NCBI RefSeq assembly: GCF_958979055.1
Contig: NC_084889.1
Location: 9,789,761-9,853,760 of the forward strand
Direction: 5' to 3'
From: Alnus glutinosa
Lineage: Eukaryota > Streptophyta > Magnoliopsida > Fagales > Betulaceae
DNA length: 64,000 bases
The translations under genes were made by a program, and so were the position numbers. This document shows, in pieces, positions 10,540-22,644 of the stretch; positions within the stretch are counted from its first letter, which is position 1; the number at the start of each line of letters is the position of its first letter. Under the pieces are notes generated by a model. It was not told where the DNA came from. It saw nothing but the letters and a program-made list of their open reading frames with translations, and searched no databases.

Positions 10540-13500
10540 TTGACCTTCTTCTAGATTTTTTTTTGCCTGGTCCTTTTATTTAGGGTCTCTTTTTATCAGC
10601 CAAAGTACTTCCTTGGAAGAGGAAGTTTTAGGCGTTGTTGGTAGAGGCTGTGTCATGATGATGTTGATCTTGGTATGTTATGTTGCTTCAAATTTCCAAA
10701 TTTGAGAATTCTTTTACTTCATCAAAGCAAAGTGTCGTCTTGAATGTTGTGTTCTATTTTGAAAGAAAATTTGGTTAGCTTATAATCTTTTCTGTTCATT
10801 GTGAATACAAGGTCAGAAAGATGGTAGCATCCACCTTGCTCATGAACTTGGTTCTTGTAAACTGTGCTTTGCCTTCCCCTGAGTATCTGTCATTTCACAG
10901 TGTGTTCTGAAAGGAAATCCTCAGTCTAGTTGACAGAGGTCATTTGGGTAGATAATGGTCACCAGCACATGGAGGTTCCATGCAATTCTTGGTCCAGGGC
11001 TGCAGCACAAGTTTTCTGACTTGCAGAGAAACAGGAGCCCTGAAAATTTTTGCAGCACAGATAGCTATTATTCTTGGTCATAGTGGTGCTGGATCTGGCA
11101 CAGTTATCATAAAGGAAATTCTCATGTTGATTGTTGGTTTCAGATAACCTTGATTCTCCCCTTGGTCTTACACCATAGGATACCCTCTCTCACTTCTTTT
11201 AAAATGTGTAAAGGGGGTTGTCTGGCGCTGTTTTGTTTTGTTTTCTGGCACTGCCTTCTTGATCACCTAAGGAGAACAAAATCAAATTGTTCTTTCTTCA
11301 TACCACATGCATAGAGAAGCCTGTATCTTTCAGATTTGTCATTGAAGATTTGCCGGCTATTTAATAAATTTAATTTTCCAAAAGAATTTCAAATGAAAGT
11401 GATTGCCAATATTAACGGGTTTTGTTATCTTCTAGCAAACAGTCAAGAATATTCAATGCTCTATTCAATCAGGGATACAGATATTGTGGAAACTAACTAG
11501 ATTGAATATTCAAGTGCGATACTTTTCGTTTGTTGATATCACATGTCGGCTCCTTGACGCACTCTTTGTGCTATCCACACAATGTCTTCGGACTTCACAC
11601 AACAATATAGAAGAATTGAAATGATGGCTTATATCTTTAAAGGATTGCCTCTAAAAAGGCTTTCTCATAGATACAATAGTTCTCAGTCGATCTTTATATT
11701 CGAATAGGTGTTAAAATATGTTCTAAGGTTGAGCTAAATTATCTGTCTGCTTGAATGAAGCTTTGAATAAAGCAATCTATGTGAGAACCCGAGTTCACCA
11801 TTCGAATGTAAAATGTTCCGTTCAAACACTTATGAATAGTTTTGTAAAAATTAAATTAAGTCCAAAATTAACTATTTATGTATTCTCATGACTTGACCAA
11901 CTCTAGGTTATGTGTGATCCAATCTAATCACCTAAGGTCAAGTTTTTTATGTTTCCTAGTCACTTTACCTCCCAGAATACTTGAGACTCGTAGCTTTTGA
12001 CATGCAACTTGTGACGGTGTATTTAGAGGAACAACACACCACTCTAGACTTAGACTTATACCTCGTTTTTTTTTGCCTCACGAAATATGTCAATACAATA
12101 TGGACTTCACATCAAAGATCAATTTTTTTTCCCTATGGTAAAACAGTTATTATTGGTTTTACACTTTTAATTATTCCATTGGGAAAGTGGTTTTTTAATG
12201 TTACATTTGCTATGTTTTCAGGATTAAAATTATCATATATTTGCAGCTAATATCAGCAATAGTGCATTTTGTTATCTAATTTCGTTTGAAATCCTTTTTG
12301 GATCTATTTGTGAGTACCAAATAACAGTTGATTTGCTTACTTAGAGGATACTGTAGGTTTTACACTCAAATAAGGATGTCAGTTTTGCTCTTAGTACTAC
12401 ACAAGTATGGGCTAAAGCATTCTAGCTATACTGGTGCAATTTTTAATGTTCGACTACTGTGCTGCTTTCTTTTATCAGTGAACTCTTCGACAGGGTTTAC
12501 CTGTTCAAGTCTCTAAAGATTATTACGGTAAAATGGTAAATTTAAACTCACTTGCACAGGTTTACTTGCAAAGAACGATTAAAATAAGGTGCTATCTGGT
12601 CTCTAGTCTCAAGAGGATTACAAGTTTAAGGTTGACCAGAATTTTTTCTACAGGTTTTGGGATCTATATATATTTTTGGCCAGAGTATAATTTTGGAATA
12701 TATGAAGTGTGTAATATATATTGAATTTAGCCATAAGTTGCTTTCACTTGCTTGCTGAAGTCATCCGGGAAATTATGTTTTGATCACTCTCTTGATTATA
12801 TTATTTTCATGGTGATGTGGTCCATTAACTTTACATGATTCTATAAATCTGCTGGACCCTGATTTCAGTTTACTGTGTCAACTGCACAGATTCCAGTGTC
12901 GGTTGTCCCTTCCAGTATTTTTGAAGCTTTCTTTGTTGATATAAAAAATGGGAGTGGCTTTTCTATTTGCTAAAGCTGAAGGAAGCTTTCTTAGCGGTGT
13001 TTCTTTTGAGCTGCTCTTTTTGCATCTTATTTTTTAGCCAAAACGTTAGCTTCAAGTTCACCCTTTCATTCTTCTCTTCTAGAGTTTCCCAATGCCAAAT
13101 TTTAGCGAGAAAAATTGACTTCTCAAGGAAAAACAGTCTGTGATACATATTATAAAGGTTTTGGATTTAAAGAAAAACTGATCATGCGTCCTATGCTGTT
13201 GTCCTTTTTTTTTTTTTTTTTTTTTCCCTGAGCACCTCCTACGCTGTCATCACTGCCAACTGACTGCCTCTACTACACCATTATGGGTTTGTAGCACCAC
13301 CAACATATCATATGCATATATCACATCTGCCGTACGGCCCGTGCTTGGTATTTTATATAAAGGATCAGTTACCACGGTACTAAATTTTCACTGGAAAGGA
13401 CAGTTTTACAGAGACAGCAAACCAATAAATCTTTTCAATCAACATGGCCTTTTGTAGCTTTTTGGTTGGTCCCATTAGTGTTAATTGCACCTTTGATTGG

Positions 13501-15015
13501 ATTGCTTGTTAAGGAGAACTTGACATTCTTGTTGGATGCTTCATGTTCTTGTGTTTATACTTACATAGGGTATCAGTCACTATCGTAGTTTCGACTTCTG
13601 TAACTGACCTTTACATTGTGCCGAACGGCGACGCTGTTGCTATCGCAAGAGTGTGTGATCAAGGTAAATAAGTTGATGCAACATTTCACTAAAGAGAAAA
13701 GTTAATACTAGAATTACACTTGCATTTCAGGTGAATTAAGAGGTGCTGCTCATTCCTAGCATGAAGCGGCATGCTTTGACTCTGAACAGGCTATTGTTGC
13801 TGTATGTCGGATAAAAAATTGCAAATGGCTTTGTGTGATTTCCTTTGTGACTCCTATATACATTTGTTAGCATGCACCCCAACTGCTTCCTGCTACAACA
13901 GGATGTTGGCCGGAAAATCTAATTACATTGGACCACACAATGATTACTTTCTCTTGAAGGGTCCAGCTAAGCCTGTTGAAAAGAAACATCTAATAACATT
14001 GGACCACCAGGTAACATTTTGTTTAAGGAATCTAAAGCTGCTTAGTCAAAATATTATAATATATCCCAGAATTTTTATGCAGTTCTTTTGTTACATCTAA
14101 CTGTTATTTGTTTGTTAGATTTATTTTGATCCTATTTATCTTTAAATCCAAAACCAAATTCAAAATAAAAAGAAAAGATTCGATGTTAGAAAAAGAAAGA
14201 GAAAAATAAAAGAAACAAAACACAAAAGGTGAGAGGGCCGGGTAAATACTTCCAGGAAATGGCAATGGGAAACGTATTTTTGCTTTTCTATACCCTGTGA
14301 TATGATCTGACATCAAATTAACTATTGTGGCAGGAAAAAGACTGGGAGCAATGTTTTTATTAGACCATGAAATATCATGTGTGTCACAGAATTCCATATA
14401 CAAAGAATTTTATTCTTTTGGATGTGAGGTTTCACAGGTGGGGATGCACTATCTGCTTTTGCCACATCAGTGAAGAATAAAGAAAAGATCTCCATTCCTT
14501 ATGAATAGCATTTTAAGCTGGCTGTATATGAGAATGACAACCTGGTCACAGTGAGTGACAACCTGTTGATAACTCGAAAGTGCTTTGATGGGTTATTGTT
14601 TGTTTTGATGTTGGCTCTTGGAGAGCCATGGCACTCCCCATGTCAACCGAATGAAGCATTTTCTATTTGCTAGTTGAATGTAGAAAAAGTGGAAGCATGT
14701 TATTAAAAACATAAATGATATTTGAGTATACTGCTATATGATTGTCATGTGAATATATTGGCAAACATTCCATGTGTATTGCTGTTAATTGGAAGTGACC
14801 CTTTTTAAAACACTGTGTTCTAGGATGATTAACAACTCATGTTGCTCAAAATGTCCGAAATCACTTTTTTTCTTTCTTTCTCCAAACAAAAATATTAACA
14901 AACAACTTGTTGAAGCAGAATTTGGACGGCCAGACTTGCGATGGGTTGCTTGCAAAACAAAGAAAATGGTCATCAAGAAGCCGTTGGTCTCTAAGGGATT
15001 GAAATCACTCTGATG
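10540..15015 (+). other. Unresolved region with exon-like relics
   Basis: Mostly open, intron-like sequence of moderate GC without a recognisable gene. Short segments look exonic on the plus strand, chiefly 13572-13758 (see separate entry) and 14919-15013. The second is an AG-preceded stretch ending in a stop that reads EFGRPDLRWVACKTKKMV and then a Lys-rich tail. A poly-T tract sits at 13206-13225. It may be a decayed host gene or the intron-rich end of one. I see no conserved domain. Confidence 0.25.
13572..13758 (+). pseudogene. Two exon-like segments that splice in frame
   Basis: After TTACATAG an open segment (about 13572-13664) reads VSVTIVVSTSVTDLY and then IVPNGDAVAIARVCDQ. It ends AAG/GTAAAT. 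After an intron-like gap ending CATTTCAG (13730), the frame continues for nine codons (GELRGAAHS) to a TAG at 13756-13758. The donor, acceptor and reading phase agree, which supports a true 3' terminal exon pair. I do not recognise the protein and found no upstream exons that join to it. Confidence 0.25.
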
Positions 15016-15862
15016 CTTAAGTCAGTAAATTTGATGCTCGCATGGACTTCGGGTTGATTTATTGTACCAATACAATTTAAAACACAAAACACTCTTCAAA
15101 ACACAAATAGATTTTACTTTAATGTCACATCATTACACTTTCTATATAAAAAATTACTCTCCAAAATAAATTAACAAGCATACCATGTATACCCATTTGT
15201 AATTATGAAACAATGTAATCTCAACTCAAAAAGTAGTTCAAGTTGAAAAGAAATAAAGAAAAAGAAAAAGAAAAAGAAAGAAACCCTCAAAATCTTGTTC
15301 TTTGGGATCATACGAAATATAGATCGATAACTACTAGTGATAAATGCCACAATATTTGTTCAGTTGGCTGGATGTATAAATATCACTCCAAATAAACGTA
15401 ATGTTTATTCTATTGGGGTCTATATATAAAGCGAGCACTAGCAGTAGCTTTATAAAAAAATTATATTATTTTCGGAAAATTTTTAAAATATCTCTTGAAA
15501 TAGTTTTTCTTGTTATTTTATAAGCTAAGAAAATATCTATACATTTAAGAAATCAAAAGTAGTTTTCTTTAAATATTCAAATTATTTAGAGAGTATTAGA
15601 TTTTGTGACGTGGCTCTAAATATTAATACGTATTAATAAGTTGTAAATGAATTACAAGTATAATATTACTTTTTTTATTCGGACGGTTCATTTTGTTGAA
15701 GGCAGCAAAAATCTGTGCCTGCCCAACTGTCCTCCAATCAAATTTTAACTTTTATTTTCTTTATACTTAAAATTAGGTTATTCTATAATTAAGCTGCTTC
15801 ATTTTTTTTTCATTGTTTTTCAATTGGTCGTTACTGTATGTTTGTGCTATGATAATACTTAA
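15016..15862. other. AT-rich intergenic DNA
   Basis: No gene-like frame and no clear repeat termini. Includes a short AAAGAA tandem near 15250-15280. Confidence 0.4.
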
Positions 15863-16738
15863 GCATTCTTAGTAGCCTTATCAAAATAGTTTTTTAGTTA
15901 TTTTGGTGAGCCATTTTGATGAAAATACTAAAAAATCACTTCCAACAGCCTCACCATTTTAACCAAAAAGTTTTGATGAGTGAAATTACTCATTAATTCT
16001 GATGAGTAATATTCACTCACTAAATTTTGTTTCACCTTTCTCTCTCACATGATCATCACACTTTTTTCATTTTTTCTCTCATTTTCTTCTCCCATCTCAC
16101 ACGATAATGTCCTTATTTCATGAATACGAAGGATTCTTTGTAAAAAGATTAAATAGAGAAAAAAAAAATAAAGAAATATGAAAAAATATTATGTAAATGG
16201 AATAGTGATAATAAATAGTTAAAATTGTGAGGCTGCTGGGAGAATTTTTAAAAAGTGGCTCACCAGAATAGAGAAAAGTGGTTTTTAACTACTTTGATTA
16301 AGGGTGGGCGTGGGCCGGATTGGGCCGGATTTGCATGTTTCTCACAACCCGCCCCGCAGTGAACGGGTTTGAAAATTAAGATCCGCAACCCGCATAGTGA
16401 ATGGTCAACCCACTGGATCTTGGGTAGTGCGGATCGGGACGGGTTCATGCGGGTTCGGGTATTTTTTTTTTATTTTTTTTATGGGCCCAAAACCAGAAAA
16501 ATAATTCACAATCTTGTTAACCCAATTCAAAATTTGAAAATTCCAATTGAATCAACCTCACCAGCAAACAATAACGAGAAGAAAGAACTAGAATTATCAA
16601 CAAACCTAACTGTAAATAATTTTTTTATTCTTTTATGTAATTGTAGATTGAATGAGTATGTGTATGTGAGAATATAGAGATGAAAGTGCATATAAAAATA
16701 GAATAAGAATAGAGATGAAAATGATAGTGCAGAATTGA

Positions 16739-16920
16739 ATGAAATCAAAGGTACACAATCTGGGCAATTCGTGAGTCTTATAATTTTTTTGGAGAAAATT
16801 TGATGAAATCAAAGGCATACCCCTAGTCATGAGTCTTATAATTTTTTTGGAGAAAATTTGATGAAATCAAAGGCACACCCCTAGTCATGATTCTTATAAT
16901 TTTTTTGGGGAAAATTTGAT
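16739..16920. repeat. Three-copy direct repeat in the hAT MITE
   Basis: ATGAAATCAAAGG recurs at 16739, 16803 and 16861, each followed by a copy of ...AGTCTTATAATTTTTTTGG. The spacings are 64 and 58 bp. Confidence 0.9.
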
Positions 16921-16941
16921 GGTACGAGTATAAAGGGATTG

Positions 16942-16967
16942 CGGGGCGGGGCGGGGCGGGGCGGGGC
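16942..16967 (+). other. G-quadruplex-type GGGGC array
   Basis: Four consecutive GGGGC units satisfy the G3+N1-7 pattern for an intramolecular G-quadruplex on the plus strand. A shorter GGGGC array with three units lies at 17075-17095. Confidence 0.8.
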
Positions 16968-17165
16968 AGGTGTGCGGGTGAGAAAAAATTTAATACCGCA
17001 ACCCGCCCCATAAATCAAGGGTTGGCATATTTAGGATCTGCACTTTTTTAGAAATGTCTTATATCCGTTATTGACGGGGCGGGGCGGGGCAGGTTCGCTG
17101 GTGCGGGTGGATTTTGCACACCCCTAACTTTGATAAGTAAAATTTGATGAGGCTACTAAGAATGT

Positions 17166-17522
17166 TCACCGTAAAAAAATTTATTTAATTTAGTCTTAAA
17201 TATGTCATATATTTTTTTCTTGTGAGAAATATTTATTTATTATCACCGTATGTAGTTTTTTCAATAATTTAGATTAAATTCCAAATTTCTGATGAAAATT
17301 AAATCATTACAAGAAAAAACTACAGTAGGTTTTTTTATGACGAGTCCTAAGCCAAATTAACGAAAATAAAGGCATAATAAAATACGAAAATAACAAGAAG
17401 GAAAAATGAAAAGAGCTCAAACCGCCCACAACCCATCACCCATCAACCTCCAGCGAACAACGCTTTCGTAAGCTTCCACCATCCCATGACGGTGACAACC
17501 TCTGTGATTGAGGACCACTATA

Positions 17523-17554
<32 letters not shown>

Positions 17555-18101
17555 CTGTGTTACTGTTTCATGGTTTTTGTGGTGTCCACGGGCACGTCAT
17601 GAGTACCGGTTCTTGGTGCCCAACTCTGCCTTATCTTCTTATCTCTTGTGGTTCGTTCGGCAACTGAAAAAAAAGAAAAAGAAATTATAAAGCTTGGTTG
17701 GTAGGCCATCGCTGTTCCCCTCATTCCACGGCCGCTCTTCTTCGTCCTCATCAAATTCCAAAACTTTATTGCAGATAGACATGTAAAAGAAGATTTATCC
17801 ATAAACATTAAAATCAAACTATGAAAGAAGTTAATCAAATTAAAGAAAAATAAAAACTAGGTTTATGACTAACAAAACTATTGCTGCTTAGGTCTTGTTA
17901 CAACTGAACTGAGAGATCATCTAAACCTATCAAACAGAAGCTTTTGATTCTATTTTCACAAACCCAACATCAACTTCTTCCTTCTTTCGATCTCTTCTTG
18001 GCGTCTCAGATATATATATATATATATATATTTTCTGGCACGCCAGAGCGACGTTGTAGAAGATGGAATAAAGAAACCATAACCAGCTGGCGATAAGCAT
18101 C
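17166..18101. other. Intergenic DNA 3' of the ERF gene
   Basis: No convincing gene. Contains a (CT) run near 17524-17549 and a (TA) run at 18010-18031. Confidence 0.4.
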
Positions 18102-18122
18102 TATATATATATATATATATAT
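18102..18122. repeat. (TA)n microsatellite abutting the ERF stop codon
   Basis: About ten TA units lie immediately 3' of the TGA stop of the minus-strand ERF gene. A second (TA) run is at 18010-18031. Both would fall in the 3' UTR or just beyond it. Confidence 0.9.
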
Positions 18123-18563
18123 TCAATCTTCGTCGGAGTTTTCCGGGCCCGGGTACTCGTTTAAATCGGGCGTCTCTGAGACCCGACTAGACTTCGACTG
18201 CGACGCATGGTCGGCGGTTTGGAGCGCGTCGACTCTGGCTCCGACTTCGGTGGCTTTCTTGCGTATAGAAGCGGCGGAGACGTCGCGGAGTTCATCATCG
18301 TCTTCCTCGAAAAGTAAATCGGGAAAGTTAAGGCGAGCGGAAGGGCCTCGGAGATAGAAGACGGCGGTGTCATAGGCACGTGCGGCGGCGACGGGGCTGG
18401 TGTAGGAACCAAGCCAAATCCTAGACCGCTTGTTGGGTTCTCTAATCTCAGCGACCCACTTCCCCCACTTCCTCATCCTTATACCCCTATACGGCTTGTC
18501 TTGCTGTTGCCTCTGCTTGCGCTTTTCAGTGCTTCTCGACGATGAATAACAGTCTCCATCCAT
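18123..18563 (-). CDS. DREB A-5-type AP2/ERF transcription factor with EAR motif
   Basis: A single-exon, 146-residue nuclear DNA-binding regulator. One AP2 domain spans residues 25-82 ([19 protein letters not shown]...[15 protein letters not shown]...[11 protein letters not shown]). The Val of KWVAEI and the Glu of IREP are the DREB-type residues that favour DRE/CRT (CCGAC) elements. The [20 protein letters not shown] signature points to ERF group II (DREB A-5). The C-terminal tail carries DLNEYP (133-138), a DLNxxP-type EAR motif, so it is likely a repressor that recruits TOPLESS-type co-repressors. The length fits this small intronless group. The start at 18563 is the first ATG, with a basic patch (EKRKQRQQQ) before the domain. 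A TATA-like box lies about 165 bp upstream. The exact orthologue is not assigned. Confidence 0.95.
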   Translation of the reverse strand: MDGDCYSSSRSTEKRKQRQQQDKPYRGIRMRKWGKWVAEIREPNKRSRIWLGSYTSPVAAARAYDTAVFYLRGPSARLNFPDLLFEEDDDELRDVSAASIRKKATEVGARVDALQTADHASQSKSSRVSETPDLNEYPGPENSDED

Positions 18564-18726
18564 GGCTCTAATTAGGCTATGCTATTTTCTACAACATATG
18601 AATATTACCCAAAAGGAAAAAAGGAAAACAAAAAACCCGGCCAGGAAGATTCTGCTTTCGATCAGTTTCAGAAAGTACACTAGGCCTCCGATGCCAGAAA
18701 CAATGTTGTGCAACATGTAGAGGGAA

Positions 18727-18737
18727 AATATATATAG
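18727..18737 (-). promoter_or_regulatory. Candidate TATA box of the ERF gene
   Basis: Read on the minus strand, CTCTATATATATTTTCC lies about 165 bp upstream of the ERF start codon, preceded by a GC-rich GCCCCGCCCCCC stretch. The position suits a core promoter with a 5' leader of roughly 130 bp. Confidence 0.55.
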
Positions 18738-18739
18738 AG

Positions 18740-19950
18740 GGGGGCGGGGCAAATTAGTTTCCTACTTGGCTGCTAGTCTGTCTTCTGGGTACGGCCGCCA
18801 CGTTGATCTTCCTTTAAGATAAATCCAAAATTGGCCGACACAATCCATCAGCTTCCCATCTCTATTCCCTCCCTCCCATGTTATAGACTTATAGTACATG
18901 GTATATGTGTATGCTACGTATGTTATGTGGATTATAGATAGGTGCACGGGTACAAATAAGTAATGCTGCATACAATATTACTATGCAGCATTATTTCAAA
19001 TAAACGGTTCAAAATTTATCGAGTCATATATATTATATAATGTGCAAAAAAAAAAAATTTGTGCCTCATTTTTCAGCTATTTCTTCGTTTATTCCCGCCT
19101 CTCCCTCTACTCCTTCACCACCTCTTCACCGTTGTTGAGCTCCGATCTCTTTTATCATTGCCTCGTCTTGTAGGGTGGTTGAACTGCCTCAATGGTCAAA
19201 ATGAATGGTTCACCTAAGACTGTTCAAAAGGGCTAGTTATTACTCGTCCTGCATCACTAATTGCTCCACCGCTAACCAGCCAACCGCATATATAGCAAAA
19301 CGACATTATTTTCATCTAGGGTGTTATACTTCCGGTAGAAACTTGTCCTCTATGGTGTTTTCTATCTTTTAATTTGTTCAAAACCAGCAACCTTCTCTTT
19401 GCCTACCCTCCCCCTCTCATCACGTTGCTCTTCTCCATACGCCATTCCCTGTTGGTTGCAAATCCGATCTCCACCGCTTTAGCTTGCTGTTCACCTTCAG
19501 TGGTTTCTCTCTCTCTCCTCCATACCTGATAGGCGGTCGAGTAGGGCATAAACAACCATCTGCCCTGGACGAGCAGTATGGTGCCTCAAAACAGTTAATC
19601 GCCTAAGGGTGGTGGTAGTAGTCATGAGGCAATAACTGCCCGATACGGGCAGTGTACACTTTGAGATTCAACCACCCCAAAAAGGGGTTTGATCGCCTTG
19701 TGCGATGGGATAATGATGAAGAAGGTGGTGGGATAGGAGCTCGACAATCGTAAGAAGGTTACGAAGGAGCGAAGGGAGAGGCATAGCTAGTGGTGGAAGG
19801 TGGCCGGAGGGATAAAGATTCAATTTATTTATTTGACATGATAGATTGTTCATTAATACCCATATTAAAGTCATTGCTCTATACAATACCTAGAAAATTG
19901 CACGGATCTCAATTGTATGTTATATATTGTTTCCCTTTTCTTTCTTAGAG
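18740..19950. other. Upstream region of the ERF gene, no further gene
   Basis: Probable promoter-side intergenic DNA. No coding frame with family features was seen. Confidence 0.4.
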
Positions 19951-19960
19951 CATTTCCAAT

Positions 19961-20169
19961 CAGGGGCAGAGTTACCCTTGGCCTTGGGGGGCTTCCCCCC
20001 CCCCCCCCCCCCAAGGCCATGGGTCTCCCCCCAAAAAAATAAATCCTAAAAAAAAAAAAATTTTAATTAATTTTACCCTTAAATTTGGTTATTTTTATAG
20101 TTTTGGCCCCTCCCAATTTTTTTTTTTCAATTTGGCCTCCCCAAATCTTGAATCCTAGCTCCGCCCCTA
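19961..20169. mobile_element. hAT-type MITE, 8-bp TSD
   Basis: A 209-bp unit begins CAGGGGCAGAGTTACC and ends AGCTCCGCCCCTA. It is flanked by exact copies of TTTCCAAT (19953-19960 and 20170-20177). The CAGGG ends and 8-bp TSD fit hAT. It includes a run of about 17 C. The flanking text GAGCATTTCCAAT/AGACGG resembles the start of another MITE family, so it may sit inside an older element. Confidence 0.8.
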
Positions 20170-20179
20170 TTTCCAATAG

Positions 20180-22140
20180 ACGGTCTAAAACATCAAATTC
20201 TTTACCTTTTATAGCTCATAAAAGACCCAAAATTTCATTCCAACATTTTTTTCTTTTTTTTAACATAATCTTTTAAATCAGGATAATTAATGATATAGTG
20301 ATTCTTTAGTTTTAGATAAGCATTGCAGTATTTCTTTCCTTGTTTTAAGTTCTAAAGAGCTTGGAGTGTGCATTGAAAAAAAAATAAAGTAATTAACTAA
20401 AAGTTGAGAATGTTGATCTTTTTAAAGAGTTAAAATGAATAAATATCGTTGAAGACGTTTTAACTTGTAAGTGGAAATGAGAAAGGCATCTTCGAGTCCA
20501 TACAATATATCCACGTAGCAGTCCGTAGGCACATGTGATTGCTGACGTGGTTGGTTACGCCTCTCGCACGCAAAGCCCTTTGGGCCAACGTGTTCTGTTT
20601 GTCAAACCTCAAACGTACTGCGGTAACTTGTGTGAACGATAACGACAACTTCCGTTTTGTGGACAAGTGGATGAAATTTTTGAGAGAAGTCGGTGGCAGA
20701 CGGATGACGGATGGCGTTTGGCGTTTGGATAGAGTGCTTCTGAGAATGACTTTCCGTCCACGCAATGACGAAGCCTCGTAGTGGAAATAGCAAAAAGGTA
20801 AGGGACTTTTGTTTGGGTGGGTGGGCAGATCCGGAGGAAATTAATTGGTAAATTCCAGGACTCTGGATATGTGGCACGTGTGTAATTCGTAATTGTTCGG
20901 CTGTAAGGTTCTGTTTAATTAATTATTGGCTTTTTAATGCTTTCAATTCAAAACTCACCGTCTCAATAATAATTTAATAAATCCAAAAAAGAAAAAAAAA
21001 AAAAAGAAAGAAAGAAAGTGGAATCCCGAATCAATCACCTACTTTTTAATTTGCATTCTTGTTTCTGGGGGCATTCCTGGAAGTTACGTTGCAGCCATTT
21101 TCTGTACGTCGGTACAGTACGTTGCTTGGGACGTTGATCGTAACCGTTTCCAACTATTCAAAGCTTTGATAAAGTGAATTGAATGAGAAAATCATACATT
21201 TTACTCTTTTTGGCACGCATGATCCGACGGATAGGAGTTGTCAGATGATTGGTCGTGATCACTACACCTTTTTGCGAGATTGACTTTTGAAATATTTGAT
21301 GCGGACTAAACATAAAATTTAAAAGATATAATTGATTTATATAATTTTATATACATTTTTAGACACTACTCGGACTCAACATGTAAAATTTAAAATTTAA
21401 AATTAAAGAATTTAATTTATTTAATTAAATGAGTTGGATTAAAATTAATCTGTAAAATTTTATGTTGGCTTCCCCCGCTAGCCAAATTTGACACGCAAAC
21501 GTATATATTTTTATGTATAGCCCGACAACACACGAATCCAATATACTCAATGTCGTTTGCTTAAAAGAAAGAAAAAAGAGGGGTAAAAAGACTTCCTCCA
21601 CTACTCACGCCGTACGCTTTCTGAATGGTTTTTGGTTTGACTGAAAGAAAAGAGGGGGGATCAGAATCTGGTGATGCTTAAAATATTGTGAGCATCTGTT
21701 GATTTAAATCGTGGCTGTTTATTATAAGTGGACGATGAAGATTATGTCACCAGTAAAAAAAAAAGAATCGCGTGTAAGAATTGCGGACCAAACGAGCCAC
21801 CTAGGGGAGTTTTTTTTTTTGGCTCACTGTACAGCTTGGAGATCTCAGTCGGCAGAAGTGACAATATTAATAATGAATAAATAAATAAATAAATATATAG
21901 GGGTCGGTTCTCAGGTTCAGTTGGTTTTTTGCCTACGCCACTAGATCCATGTCAATCATGACCATGAATTTAGTGGATAGTATTAGAAAATATCAACAAT
22001 CAAGGAATTGCCGCAATAAATATCCATATAAAGTTATATAGGTTAATTTTAATATGATTAATTTAATTAAATAAATCAAAAAATTTAAATTTAATTTATT
22101 AATTTTGTGTTGAATTTATATCAAATTTATGACTCGTGTT
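20180..22140. other. Intergenic DNA, no supported gene
   Basis: Overlapping short frames on both strands near 20460-20880 lie in a locally GC-richer patch but show no domain. A poly-A/GAAA tract is at 20985-21018 and an (AAAT)n run near 21870-21895. Confidence 0.35.
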
Positions 22141-22584
22141 TGTTAAAGCATTAATTAAGTGATTAAATTTACTTCTTTTTATCAGCTTAAACTTTTGAGA
22201 TAAGTGATGATTTAACATGGTATTAGAGTCAAAAGTTCATGAGTTTGAACCTTGACTTCGTTATTTACCCAATTTCAATTATATTCCTTATTCCACGTGT
22301 TGGGCCTCACCTATTAAAAGATAGGTGATTATTGAAGTATTGATTAAGTAATTAAATTTACCTATTTCTATCAGCTCAAGTTTTTGAGATAAATGGTTAT
22401 TTAACATGGTATTAGAGTTAAATGTTGTAAGTTTGAACCTTGATTCCGTTATTCACCCGATTTCAATTATATTCCACGTGTTGGATCTCACCTATTAAAA
22501 AATAGTTTGAACCCACACATGAGAGAGAGTGCTGAAGTATTGATTAAGTAATTAAATTTACCTCTTTCTAATTACCGGGCTTAA
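22141..22584 (+). mobile_element. TRIM relic with three LTR copies in tandem
   Basis: A 77-bp LTR-like unit (TGTTAAAGCATTAATTAAGT...TTTAACA) occurs at 22141-22217 and 22330-22406, and as a 5' fragment at 22530-22584. Each complete copy is followed without spacer by TGGTATTAGAGTY (from 22218 and 22407), a mutated form of the initiator tRNA-Met primer-binding site. The two internal segments (about 112 and 123 bp) are also related. LTR-internal-LTR-internal-LTR is what unequal recombination between TRIM copies would leave. Confidence 0.7.
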
Positions 22585-22599
22585 CTGTGAGCTCTTATG

Positions 22600-22602
<3 letters not shown>

Positions 22603-22639
<37 letters not shown>
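22603..22639. repeat. Poly-A tract (A37)
   Basis: A long uninterrupted A run just beyond the third LTR fragment. Confidence 0.9.

Positions 22640-22644
<5 letters not shown>

Larger units (their letters stand above)
16299..17126. mobile_element. hAT-type non-autonomous element, 8-bp TSD
   Basis: The 828-bp unit begins TAAGGGTGGGCGTGG and ends TTTTGCACACCCCTA, giving inverted ends of the TAGGGGTGTGC type. It is flanked by the exact 8-bp direct repeat ACTTTGAT (16291-16298 and 17127-17134), the TSD length of hAT transposons. It has no transposase frame. It contains three direct copies of a 58-64 bp unit (16739-16920) and two GGGGC arrays. Confidence 0.85.
15863..17165. mobile_element. Inverted-repeat element hosting a hAT MITE
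   Basis: GCATTCTTAGTAGCCTTATC at 15863 is mirrored by the reverse complement of GATGAGGCTACTAAGAATG ending near 17164. With the nested hAT element removed it is a MITE of roughly 475 bp. The TSD could not be settled; a TAA/TCA pair is possible, which would suggest Harbinger. Confidence 0.5.

Noticed and set aside
18161-18412. Second minus-strand frame overlapping the ERF gene
   Set aside because: Alternative-frame shadow without an AP2 domain.
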